NCBI GenBank assembly: GCA_022835595.1
Contig: BQUP01000006.1
Span: 434,001 to 498,000 of the forward strand
From: Cystobasidium ongulense
Taxonomy: Eukaryota > Basidiomycota > Cystobasidiomycetes > Cystobasidiales > Cystobasidiaceae
Reading direction: 5' to 3'
Length of the DNA stretch: 64,000 nt
Shown: in pieces, positions 22,265-33,367 of the stretch
How positions within the stretch are numbered: the stretch's first letter is position 1
Layout: each line of letters starts with the position of its first letter
Notes under the pieces: model-generated
Seen by the model: the letters and a program-made list of their open reading frames with translations, nothing else
Told to the model about the DNA's origin: nothing
Databases searched by the model: none
Translations under genes and position numbers: made by a program

Positions 22265-22735
22265 CCATTTACACAGCATTTTCGTGGTGTGTATGCCCGA
22301 GCTACTGCGCCCTGACTGCATGCTTTGCGAGATAGTCGGACATAGACCTCGCTTTTCAGTTTGTAGACAGACGTATGTCCGAGCAAATGCGCCCTGACTG
22401 TTTGCTATGCGAGATAGTCGGCCACGAACCTCGCTTTTGCAGCTCGTCGAGGGCAAATGACCGAATTACTTCGCCCTGACCGTGTATTATGCGAGATAGT
22501 CGAGCAAAGCTCGCTTTTGCAGTGTTTGTCGTGAGGCGTATCACCGAGCTACAGCGCCCTGACTGCAACCTACTGCGCGACGCCGCGAGATGGTCGGACA
22601 CAAAAATCGCTCTTTCAGCAATAGTCGAGGAGTATGACCGAGCTACAGCGCCCTGACTCTGGACTATGTAAAGTAGTCAAAGAGGAGCGGTTTTGTGCGG
22701 TGTGTGACCGTGGAGATGCACCTTCCAGCTCGACT
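22265..22735. repeat. Tandem array of about five 82-bp units with an internal hairpin
   Basis: The core CGCCCTGAC recurs at 22308, 22390, 22472, 22555 and 22649, giving spacings of 82, 82, 83 and 94 bp. Each unit contains GAGCTAC/GAGCAAA-type sequence before the core and GCGAGATAGTCG after it, and most have a T-run with CAG. In the first three units GCGAG pairs with a downstream CTCGC to form a 5-bp stem with a loop of roughly 14-17 nt. Unit 4 carries an insertion and unit 5 is the most diverged. The period is not a multiple of three and each unit changes reading frame, so it is not a protein repeat. A weaker copy may lie before 22265. It sits between the Cys-knuckle gene and PHB1. Confidence 0.85.
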
Positions 22736-23019
22736 AGACTAGCTGTTTTGCGTGTAACAGCAATCTTCAGCTTGACCCTCAACTTTGTGGATGTAGATCT
22801 GCTGATCTTGGTAGCCGCGCTCGGGTAAATGGGATTACAGAGTGTACTCTCTGCACTACCTTTTCGCGGTGCACAGCTAGACGACAGCCGAGCTGACGCG
22901 GTGAGACTTGCCGGGGAATTTCAGCTCAATTTCAGCTTTTAATAGACGTCAGTACAGCTTGAGAGGTGATATGTTTAAACGACATATTACTTGAATCGGT
23001 TTTAATTACACAGTCAAGT

Positions 23020-24208
23020 CTACTGGGGAGGAATCTGGTAGAGCATGTTACCACCCGAGCTTGGCAGGTAGGTGACATTGCGGTTCTTTGCCATTGTCCC
23101 AGCGATATCCTTGGCAGCTTCGATTCTTCGAAGTTGGACGAGGCCTTCACCTGCACGGTCGATAGCGGACGAGATGATAGTAGCTGCTTCAGCTTCACCC
23201 TCTGCTCTAATGACGGAAGCTTGTCTCTCTTGCTCTGATCGCTCGACGACGAACTTGGCTCGCTCGGCCTCTGCAAAGAATGGATAATCATTAGTGGAAG
23301 GTTACAGATATACTCGTTCTGTCAACTCACCTTGCTGTGCAATCTGCTTTTGCTCGACGGCTTGAGTGAACTCCTTGCCGAATGTCAGATGTGTCAAGGA
23401 GACATCTTCCAAAAGGATGTTGAACTCCCTCGCTCGCTTTAGGAGATCCTCTCTGATTCTGCTGCTGACGATCTCTCTTTGAGTGATGAGCTCTGCTGCA
23501 TCGAATTGAGCAACAACTGCTTTCAGGACTTCATTACCGATTGAAGGTAGTACACGCTGTAGAGGATCGTGATCAGTCCGAGCCACCGCAGATCTGGCAG
23601 TCTGGCACGAAGAAGGGACATACCTCATCGTAATCTGCACCTAATGTCCTGTAGATAGTAGGGAGGTTCACGACGTCCGGCCGTGACATGACACGAAGCG
23701 TCAGGGAAACTTGCTGCAGATCTGAGTGGTTGTGGCACAAAGTCAGCAAAGAAGCTTTCGTCGATGAGCGTGCGGGAAGAGTGCATACCTTTGGATCCAG
23801 TCGTGGTGCTAATGTTTCTAGGCTTGATTCGGACGTCGTAGAGAATCGCACGCTGTAGCCATGGCACGAGGAAATGTGTGCCTTCGCTGATTGCCTGCTC
23901 CTTGACACCTAAGCGGCGAGACGAGGTGGGGATCACGGTCAGCACAAAGCCCCAGAGCAGGATCGTGCTGGAGCAGCTTCGTTGTGCATCACTCACCTTG
24001 GAAACGGTCAAAGATGATGGCTCTCGTTCCTCCTGGGACATCGTACAGCGATGCTTGCGCAACAGCGAGACCTAGAAGGGCCGGAACTGCAGACATATCG
24101 AGAAATCGCGAGCAGAGATGCGACAGCAGTCAGCGAGGAAGCCCAGCACTGCATGTGCGTTCTGATATCATCAGGCTCACCTGCGAATCGACCTATAACA
24201 GCTGACAT
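23020..24208 (-). CDS. PHB1: Prohibitin 1
   Basis: Prohibitins form large ring complexes with PHB2 in the mitochondrial inner membrane and regulate m-AAA proteolysis and membrane organisation. Exon 1 is [10 protein letters not shown] (start 24208). Next come [18 protein letters not shown] and [18 protein letters not shown], then [109 protein letters not shown] and NMLYQIPPQ with a stop at 23020-23022. The SPFH/PHB domain is complete and collinear with the family. Five or more short introns interrupt it. Confidence 0.95.
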
Positions 24209-24543
24209 TGTGTGTAGAGTTTGGACGGGTGCGTGTCAAGAGAAAGAAGCAAGCTCGAAGCGTACGCCTTCGGCTTCTGCAATCAGGCAAGACCGGCGAA
24301 AAGCGTAAACAACACGACAGGCAATTAAGTACAAGCTACATGCACTAGTCAACAGAGACATACACATTGAAGCATATCTTTGGCCCCATCCCTGAGCCAG
24401 TGAACCGGAATAATGGAGTTTCTAGGTGTGGCGACAACTATAAGAAACAGCAAGGCTTAGGATGCGGACAACATACATTTAGGAAGGACGCAATAGCGGG
24501 GGAAGTACAATGCAACTTGAAATTAGTGTGCTGCTAAGTTTGT
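24209..24543. other. Intergenic region, no gene seen
   Basis: These 335 bp lie upstream of PHB1 and downstream of the membrane-protein gene. I see nothing beyond presumed promoter and 3' UTR sequence. Confidence 0.5.
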
Positions 24544-25693
24544 CTACCTTCTGCCACCTCCCCCAAGCAAGACGAGGAGTTGCAACAAGGAAGGAGCGGA
24601 TACCGATATCGCACTGTAGACAGATTGCCGTTAGACTACTCCAAAGTGTTTATCTCTCAATGTCCTGGTGTAACTTACGCGCCTATAGCTTGGACAATGG
24701 CTGCTGTTGGAAGTCTTCGTTCGGCAAGAGGTCGAGGACGTTCGTTCTCCTTCAAGTGCCAGATGAGGATACCAACAACTCCACTGAGAGCTCCCAAGCC
24801 TGGCCAGATGAAGATTCTCAGGACCGTTTGACTGCGGACTGTTCTGGCATTGGGGATCTCGGGGGCTGTAGCTGGCCTGTTGAAAGGTGGTCCTTTGGAG
24901 CAGACCAGCGCGGGGAAAGGGTGGCTCAGTTGCGCTGTTTAGAAAATCAGTAATATATACTCTTGAGCGTAGCTTACCTGGCTCGACGTCAGCATAGGTA
25001 CGCCTTGAACTTGCTATGGTGTCTATGAGAATCAATGCGAGACCCATTACCAGACCGCCGATGCATCCGATATAGGTGATAGCCTGTGCTCTTCGATGTG
25101 TATTCAGATCATATGGATCCCACGATGTCTGCGTAAGTATGAAGGATCCGAGTAACTCGAAAAGCTAACACAGGGCTTCAGCGCATCAAGTCCTATTTCG
25201 ACAATTCCATGCCGACCGGGTCTACTCACCAAGCCATAAATCACACCAAGTGCTAGACGAAGAATAATCCAGCCTCTAGAAGCACAACTTCAGGTACTGC
25301 TCCGTTCACTGGTAATAAGGTACTCGCCTTACATGATGACATTGCCGTTCCTTCCTCCAGGTCGTCGCTCGGGGTCGGGTCCGTCTTTGACAGCGACAAG
25401 ACGCCTTGCAAAGCTGAGCGAGTAGCTCCATCCTGCAAGAAACAATCAAAATTCGGCATCGAGGCATGTCAATGACTTGCTGAGGACTCACCTGATGGTC
25501 CGATACCAGACATTCTAGGGGAAAGATGTGTTAGATATAAGGATTGTGAGCAGCAGTGGGTAGCCAAGACAAAACAAAGATAATGCGTAGAAGTACAAGG
25601 CCAGGTACATTGTAGAGCAGTATTTGACGATCCAAGCAAAGTCTTCTGGTCCGGTACACCTGCTGCGAAATTTGGGAGGTCGAGTCTGTCCAT
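24544..25693 (-). CDS. Unknown multi-pass membrane protein
   Basis: Seven or so small exons can be chained on the minus strand with consensus donors and acceptors. The start at 25693 gives MDRLDLPNFAAEDFAWIVKY. Then follow SGIGPSGWSYSLSFARRL, GPDPERRPGGRNGNVI, a hydrophobic segment GWIILRLALGVIYGL, FFELLGSFILTQTSWDPYD, a long membrane segment ITYIGCIGGLVMGLALILID and a loop TYADVEP. After that come PPFNRPATAPEIPNARTV, a further segment IFIWPGLGALSGVVGILIW, HLKENERPRPLAERRLP and a terminal hydrophobic stretch ending at GGGGRR (stop 24544-24546). About 220 residues with four or five membrane helices are predicted. I do not recognise the family. The exon model is inferred, but its frame continuity over all junctions argues that it is real. 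Confidence 0.6.
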
Positions 25694-25963
25694 GATGCAC
25701 TGCCTTGCCGTCCGCCTAGGTGAGACCGTGATGAAGATTCTGCAGCGTGTACGACTAACTTGACGACATATGATCTGGGACGGAGCCTGCTGACCCTACT
25801 GTGATGTATCGCGACTCAGTGCGAGGCGTCGGCAATTCGTTCGACCTGCGATGGACCATTAGTTGGCAGCATGGTTACATTCTGTGTTCATTCTGAAGCA
25901 GCCACTGGACGCATAGACTGCGGCATCTGACACCAGGATACTGGTGATTGCCTGATTCTCACG

Positions 25964-26769
25964 ATGCAGACTAGCTTTAGCAGAAGAATTGCCTTCACAT
26001 TTAGGCGTCAAACGAGCCTGATCGGGCAGAGCGAGAGAGCCTCGTTGTTTCCGTTTGCGAGTTGCCTCTTGACAGCAGCAGCACCATCGACAAGCTACTC
26101 GACTACCACCTTCACAATGAGAGTCTCATCATTGCAGACAATTGCCGCGCCAGTGCGCCTCGCTGCCCGGCGGTCAGCAGCAGCTCCTCAAGCTCTTTCC
26201 CAAGTCCGCCATGCAAGTCACGGGCCTCACTATAATCAGCCATCTGGCTATCTCTTCGGCGAGAAGGTGCGTTGGGATCAGCTTAGAGTATTCATAGAAG
26301 CTATCTGACACGTTTGTACAATTGTCTCTTCCGCTTGGCCTGCTTTATTGCCTGCTCTTTCCACAACACGAATCACCTCGAGCAGCCTGGACCACGCCAA
26401 AAGGAGGACTGGGAGAACCTTTACATGGTGAGGCTGGTCGCACAACACCGACTGCTTTATTTGTGCTGACTATGCTCTCACTTCTGCAGTACGGAATGTT
26501 CGGCGGCATGGCTCTATTCGGAGTGCTCTACCTCTACAAGCCTGATACGACGTGAGTAGTAGCGATGGAGCACCGTGAGGAAGACTACATCACATTGAGC
26601 TGAGACTCCCACCTTACAGCGTTCAAACGTGGGCATTAGCGGAAGCTGTAAGCTTATGACCTAGGCTGAAGATCGCAGCCGGTCACAAAACTGATTGCCC
26701 CTCATCACGTTCTGACAGAAAAAGAAGATTGAGGCGGAAGGTAGCATGCCAAAGTGGGAGAAGTCGTGA
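25964..26769 (+). CDS. Complex I accessory subunit, NDUFB11/ESSS-like
   Basis: This is a single-span inner-membrane subunit of the proton-pumping arm of NADH:ubiquinone oxidoreductase. The presequence is followed by HYNQPSGYLFGEK. After an intron comes PGPRQKEDWENLYM, after the next YGMFGGMALFGVLYLYKPDT (transmembrane segment and the conserved YKPDT), then VQTWALAEA, and last KKKIEAEGSMPKWEKS with a stop at 26767-26769. Two in-frame starts are possible: 25964 (MQTSFSRRIAFTFRRQ) and 26117 (MRVSSLQTIAAPVRLAARR). Both give an Arg-rich amphipathic presequence. The second yields about 110 residues, the usual size. Symbols differ between fungi, so none is given. Confidence 0.85.
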
Positions 26770-26953
26770 TGCTTCGATACGTGGCCGTCTCTTTTGTATC
26801 ATAACACGTTTTTTTGCTCGTTAGCCAGCTGGAACTCTTGCAAGCAACTCGCAAATCACAGATGCTGCTGGCATTTAATTTAGGTCTTTGATTACAGACG
26901 CCTCCTCACTTCCACAACAACACGAATCATAGAGGAAGTCCACTTTAAGAGCT

Positions 26954-28913
26954 TCATGTGGCAGCAGCCGCACCACCTTGCACAGGCAAAGGCCAGGCTA
27001 GACAGAAGGCCGAAGATCCAGACAAGATCATATTTGTCCCGCTAGCAGACCATTTCACATCGAGCGCAGTAAACTCATTCTCTGCAGTACGTTTTGGAAG
27101 TTTAGCAAACATTTAGAGCTGGTGAGGAACGAGACGTACTTGACGGTATTCCAATGACCTCCATCAAGCCGGGCGAAGGCGCTTTGCTTGGATCCTGTTC
27201 CCCCTCGTCCATTTCGTCATCACTGGAGCCATGCGTTTGATCAGGCATCTCTTCGTTCCAGATTATGATGTTCTTCTGTCCTGTCGCAATAGCTAAACAC
27301 TCTTTCCCATCCAATGTTTTAGAAGGTCTCCATGCCAGTCTCCGTATCGGTGAACGGAGCTTGATTATCGAGCATAGTCGTGGGCGGATGCCAGTGTACG
27401 GCAAAGCAGGCGAGGAGCGAAAGAAACGTACGAGCAAAAGCAGTGTCTTACTTGATGATGGGGACGAGGACGTAGCTACCAAGAATCGACCGCTAGGAGA
27501 GAACGACACATGATCTACTCCAAGGTCTTTACTGGTGTTGCTGGTGACGTGTGAGCGCGAGCTTGCTCCTCCCTTGCGTTGTCCAGGCGCAGTCGCTCCA
27601 GTAAGGTAGGTGAGTGCGCCAGAAAGTGAGCTGTGTGACCGCTCCTCGAATGCAGCGATTCCAGAGGGTATTTGTTGATCTTGAGGGGAGCTCGATGGTT
27701 CGCTAAAAGTGTGCTGCAATAGAAATGCTCGTTCAGATGCTTGTCATGTTATTCGTCTAGGCTGAAGAAGCTCACTATGCGTCGGCTGACCAGACTTCCG
27801 GAAGATGTCGAATTGCCGAAAATCCCTCCAGGTAATTCCAGCTCGGCGACTGTCCGCCATCCCGCAGCATCCGCTACGATTCTGATCTTGTCATCGAATC
27901 CTCCAATAGCTATAAAACGGCCTGAAGGATGCCAGACTACCTTCTTGATACCTAAGCCGAGTAGTCCGTCTTTCTGCTCTAATATGTGGTGGTTTACTAA
28001 TCGACCTGTAGGAGAGTAGACATATAGGCCGTACTGGAAGGTCGTCAGTTCTGAGGTCATCTTGAAGATAAAGTGAAGGCAGCTCACTTCCAGACTTGAT
28101 TCCCAGACAGCTATATATTTTCCGCAAGGCGACCAGGAAAGGTTATGAGCGTCCGTGGACTCCAGCGGAAAGTGCTGTTATTCAAAACAGGCACGTCAGT
28201 ATGCACGCTGATGTTTGCCAGGTTTGTCGCTGGCTTACTCTGACAAGCGACATATTTTCAAGCTCATAAAGACCGATGTGGTCCTTGCCAGAATGCCGTT
28301 CAAGGACAGCGACATAGTCCGGCTCACTGGGGGAAATAGCCCAGCCTGAGAGCGCAATGCTCAGCTCCAAAAACATGTATACTGGCTCATTAGACTAACC
28401 AGCTTCGCCCCCTCGCTTGGGTGATTGTATATGATATTGGCGCAAGGTTTCGAGGTCCCAAATTGTTATGCGAAGCTGTTATATCCACAAAGTAAACACG
28501 CTCAGCATACAGCTGGGTTACGGTGTGGCGAAACGGCAACTCACATTGTGTCGTGCCCAACAAGCAAGCCAGCGTCTCCCAAAGTTATTATTGTCCCACC
28601 ATTTGACCCCTTGCAGGCCTTCCGAGCCAGGCGTTATGATTGCTGCAGGCTTGTCGCCCAGCGTGACCGAGTACACATGCACAACTGCGTTCTTCTCGTC
28701 TGTGCATGCGGCCGCAAGATAGCGCGAATCTTGTGAGAATGACAGATGCGAGTATGTAATACCTTGAGGCATACGCCAGGACTGGAGCACTTGGAAGCTT
28801 TCGGCATCTCGGAGGACGAGAAGTGTCAATGTTGCAGTTGCAAGCAGGGCATCGTTCGGAGACGCGATTGTCGAGCTAGGGCCAGCGTGAGAGTACAGAG
28901 ATGTGAAGTCCAT
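26954..28913 (-). CDS. WDR8: WRAP73/Wdr8-like WD-repeat protein
   Basis: WRAP73/Wdr8 anchors spindle microtubule minus ends; in fission yeast it acts with Msd1 and the kinesin-14 Pkl1. The start MDFTSLYSHAGPSST lies at 28913. Exons then give LLVLRDAESFQVLQSWRM, YSHLSFSQDSRYLAAACTD and GLQGVKWWDNNN. Later blocks are AISPSEPDYVAVLERHSGK, VYSPTGRLVNHHILEQK, VVWHPSGRFIAIGGFDDKI, IPSGIAAFEERSHSSLSGA and VDHVSFSPSGRFLVATSSS. The final blocks are RRLAWRPSKTLDGKECLA, KNIIIWNEEMPD and, after an intron, FTALDVKWSASGTNMILS with a stop at 26954-26956. The spacing of WD blades and the PSGI..FEERSHSSLSG segment match the family. Kinesin-5 is divergently transcribed about 120-145 bp away. Confidence 0.85.
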
Positions 28914-29034
28914 AGTTGAAGTGATATGCGTAAAGGCTACGCAATGAGAATGAACATGCTGAAGAGTTGGAAAGTAAGTTGGAAGTCGAAATGATGGTAG
29001 TACAATTTCCCAAGCTCGAGTTGATGATCGCAGC
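28914..29034. promoter_or_regulatory. Shared divergent promoter, WDR8 / kinesin-5
   Basis: About 120 bp separate the two opposite start codons, so one short region serves two spindle genes. No defined transcription-factor site is recognised. Confidence 0.5.
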
Positions 29035-32000
29035 TTGACTTCTTCACCACACGCGACGATGGCTAGCAAGAGGCCAGCTGGAAGCGCAGATGCTATTGCA
29101 GGAGGTGGAAGTCATGCGTCGAAGCGGCCAGCCTTTAGCACCTCGAGGCCGTCGTCGAGGATAGGCAGTACAAGCAACTCGTCCGCCACTGGTGTGGTAA
29201 ACAACACTCGAACAGCAAGACCGGCGGCAGCAGGACCACGCAAACCGCTCAGCGCAGCCTCTCCCAACGAGATACCCACCTTCAGAGCCTCGAATAATGC
29301 TGCCATCAACGATATCAAGGCTTCCATGCGGCCTCCTGGCGGTCTCGTGCGCCCACAGTCGATGGCAGCCCGCTCTGCTGCTGCAATGCTCATGAACAGC
29401 AGCCATGCTCGGACTCTGTCATCTAGCAGCTTGGGAGGTAGAAGCAATGGAAACGATGCTATTCAGGATTTGACCTCTCAATCTGGCATTCTGGAAGGCT
29501 CCTCTGGCAACATCAGGGTTGTCGTGCGCTGCAGGTGAGGGCTCCAAAACACGTGACAAAACAGGACATCTTTCCCTTACTCACGCTACATGTTTGCCAT
29601 CATCCAACAGAGGCCCTAGCACCAAAGAGCTAGCAGAATCGACGGAACTATGCGTCGCCACATCTGCTACCCGAGGCCAGGAAGTACAGATTGCGCACTC
29701 GGCTTTGCGGGACAATCAGACAGCAAGTTCGATGCAAAGCACGTCAGCTGCAGCATCTTTACTTTTACCTGGCCTTCCGAATCAGTCGGAAGTCCCCTCT
29801 GGAAGGATATACAACTTCGACCATGTCTTTGGCGAACAGGCCGACCAGGCTATGCTTTACGCAGAGGTCATCCAGCCTATCCTAGACGAAGTCTTACTGG
29901 GCTATAATTGCACTGTATTCGCGTACGGACAAACCGGAACTGGCAAAACGTAAGAGCTTTCATTGTTGCAAAGTCACTCGTTCGCTTACCTGCTTGTATC
30001 TAGATATACAATGGAAGGCGATCTGAAACCGTCAGCGCTCGGTACCTTCTCTCCCGAAGCAGGTATCATCCCTCGTACATTGCATAGGCTCTTTCATATG
30101 CTTGAAGATAGCGACTTTACCCTGCGAGTATCCTTCCTGGAGCTATATAATGAAGAATTGCGAGACTTAAATGCATCCGAGGGCGCAACTGAGGCGGATG
30201 ACACCCCAACCGGTAGCGCTTCGAGCAGTCCTCAGCTGAAGATCTTCGAGGACTCGACTCGAAAGGGTGGTGTAGTCGTACAAGGTCTTGAGGAGACGTA
30301 CATCAAAGACGCTGCTTCGGGCATCAAGATTCTGACACGCGGATCGCAACGCCGACAACAAGCCAGCACCAAATGCAACGATCATTCTTCGCGCTCGCAT
30401 TCGATTTTCTCGATTACTGTTACACTGAAGGAAGTATCAAGCAAGGGGGAGGATCTCGTCAAGGTCGGAAAACTCAACCTTGTAGATCTGGCTGGAAGTG
30501 AGAATGTGGGCAGAAGCGGAGCAGTCATGGTTCGGGCTCGGGAAGCGGGGATGATCAACCAGAGCTTGTTGACATTAGGAAGGGTGATCAATGCCCTCGT
30601 GGAGAAGAGCTCGCATGTTCCATACAGGTAGGTGGCACGAGATGGTGAATCACATCTACACTTGAACTAACAAGTTTTCGCTTTTCACAGAGAGTCCAAG
30701 CTAACTCGCCTACTGCAAGACTCCCTGGGCGGACGAACAAAGACCTGTATCATAGCGACTATTTCACCTTCTCGCCTCAACCTAGAGGAGACGATGTCTA
30801 CGCTTGACTATGCCGCAAGAGCAAAGACAATTCGAAACAAGCCAGAAGTCAACTCGCGCATGACGAAGGCTGCACTCTTGCAGACGTATTCGCAAGAGAT
30901 TGAACGCTTAAAGATGGACTTGCTAGCTGCAAGAGAGATGAATGGTATCTTCCTTTCGGAAGAATCTTGGATGGAAATCAGTTCGGAGCACGAAGCTAGA
31001 AAAATGGAACTCAATGAAGCTAGAAAGGAGAAAGATATTTGGCAAAGCCGGTGTCGTACGACGCAAGAGCAATTCGACCAAGCCATGCGTGTTCTCAACC
31101 AGCGTGAAACAGAGATGCGCCTTGCAAACGAAGCTCTTGTTGAAGAACGTGCGCGCCTGCGAGCAACTGAAGAAGAATTACAGTCTACGCAGCATCATCT
31201 GTCGGAGGAGGAATATCTGCGGAGTGCATATGAAAATGAGCGGAAGACATGGAAATCCTTTGCAGAAGGCGCTACTACTGATATCGAGGGCTTGATGGCC
31301 AAGATCAATCGAACTTCATCAGTCGAGCAAGCTAACGAGCAAACTATCCGTACTGCACACGCGCAGCTCGATAATGCTGTAGCCAAATTGCTACAGAATC
31401 TGCTGCAATTCAAGGCATCTCATACTGCCTATAAGGACAAGCACGAGCAACTGGTAAAGCAAATAGCAGATCGTCATATCCAGGTGAGCTGGGCGTGGAG
31501 GGACGGCAAAAGGAAAGATGACCTAGTACTAAGAGTTCCCATTGTCATCAGGCCTTATCTGCAAATAGCACATTTTTGGAAGAGCAGCTTGCTTCTCTCA
31601 CAGAGAATGCATCAGGCTTAAGGCAGCGCCTCCTCTCCCAAGACGTCCAATTGCAATCCTTCTTACAGCTCATCGAAAGTGGCACACAGGAACTCCTAGA
31701 CAATTACCGCAGCAAGCAAGATGTAGCCAGCGAAACAAATACAGACATACTATCATCCATCGAAGGCGGTTGCACGAAGTTCTTGTCCGAGGCAGACGAG
31801 TCCTACTTGGCTCTCAGTAATAGTGTTGGTAATCTTACCCAAGCTGTGGAAGCTGTTCTTGGTGCACAGGAACAGTACATACGTGAAAGAAGAGAGAAGG
31901 AGCAGAAGAGCTTGATGAACGAGGTACGTATGACTTGCGGAGGGCTCTATAATTGTAGGTCTAACATTGCCAATTCCTGCCTGTCTAGAACGCATACTTG

Positions 32001-33159
32001 CGAGCTCAGAATGACGCCCTATCAAAGATGGTTTCTTCACGCCGCGATCATGCGAAGAAATGGCAAGGAGAGCTCATCGCAGCTATCAGTGATTCTTTGA
32101 CAAAATATAATGAAGCGCAAGATACGTTGCTCAAGACGCACGTTAGCAGTGTACAAGAGTCTCTGGATGTTGCGCAAGCCGAAAGGGCGGACAATGGGAA
32201 AGGCCGCATAATGAGCTTGGATCAGCTGCAAAAGGACGCTGCCTTGCATCGGATCAATGTCGAGGATAAGACGGAGACCGTGAGGAAAGCTGCCGGCACT
32301 TCGTCGCAGGTGAGTGCTTCGTTTTTCAAAAAGACCTACGCATCTGTGTCTAACCACTTGTCCATGCTCGCAGATCGCTAGCTCTAGCATCTCTGCGTTA
32401 CTTGATACGGTTCAAATTCATAAGACTTCGGTTGCCTCCACTAGCTCGGAGCAGATCATGGACATGGATACAAGAGTGGCTGCGCTCCAATCGCACTGCG
32501 AAACATGTAAGTGCTGGTCATGGGTCTGTTCTCTAGTCCATACTCATCGTGCTGTGTCCCTTAGTCGAAGAAGCAAGATCAGCCTACCGAACAGAGTCTC
32601 TCGCTGAGTTCGATGGAATCGTAGAAGAAACTCAAGAGACCTATAGAGACCTTCAAATCGACATGAAAGAGTGCTCAGACGATCTTGAAAATGGTCTAGA
32701 TGAACTAGCCAGTACTGTATGTTTCCAAAGTGTTTTTCTGCCTTCGAAGGGAAGCTGACATTCCTTCCCATCTAGACGCAAGGGTTCTCTCAAACTTCGA
32801 CGGACTACGCAGAGTCTTGTAACGATCTTCTCATTCAGACGAGAACACAACTTCGTCAGCATCTTGTAGAGAGTATGCGAGCTAACAAACCAACGGGATG
32901 TACGCCTCAAAAACGACCTAGGCCCGAAACGCTCGCTTCTACGGATAATATAGACATCTTCGATGCTGCGGACAGGCAGCATATCCTCGAGTGTCTGAAA
33001 GTGAGGAAAGGCAATCCTGTCTCTGAGACAACGCAGGAGGAGGATGACTCCAGAGATATAGGCTCGTCGGCTCACGAATCGAAGGCGTCAGGCCCGAGAG
33101 CTTCGAGTAAGCTGGCTGCAAGAAAAGCAGCTAGGATGTCTAGCGTTCTACGAGCTTAA
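29035..33159 (+). CDS. Kinesin-5 (BimC/Cut7/Eg5 family) mitotic motor
   Basis: Kinesin-5 forms bipolar tetramers that slide antiparallel spindle microtubules apart. The start is either 29035 or MASKRPAG at 29059. A Ser/Arg/Ala-rich N-terminal extension of about 140 residues precedes NIRVVVRCR. Motor motifs in order are [11 protein letters not shown], the P-loop [10 protein letters not shown] followed after an intron by [30 protein letters not shown], switch [12 protein letters not shown], switch [19 protein letters not shown] and [17 protein letters not shown]. The neck linker [13 protein letters not shown] follows. A long coiled coil runs over the next four exons. Near the C-terminus [10 protein letters not shown] resembles the BimC box with its CDK1-site Thr. 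The motor has an unusually long insert between GPSTKELAE and the IYNF strand. About 1200 residues and eight or so introns are inferred. Confidence 0.93.
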
Positions 33160-33367
33160 GAATCGTGCCTTATTCGGTATATTATGTTACCTAGCTTATC
33201 GTTACGATTGTTGATGTATCCAGTATTGTTGACAACATTACGGCCCGCCTAGATTGCATAAACTGATGGCATGCTTACCTACTTGCTAAACGATATTTAC
33301 TGCTTGAAATCAATTACTGCTGCCTGTACTGACAAGATGAATCTCACATTCTTGCGTGAGCAATTCG

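Noticed and set aside
22356-22601. Minus-strand and plus-strand short frames through the 82-bp repeats as a repeat protein
   Set aside because: The 82-bp period shifts frame each unit, so no continuous repeat protein can be read.
22265-22735. Possible CRISPR array
   Set aside because: The units are continuous, diverged repeats without unique spacers, in a eukaryotic setting.
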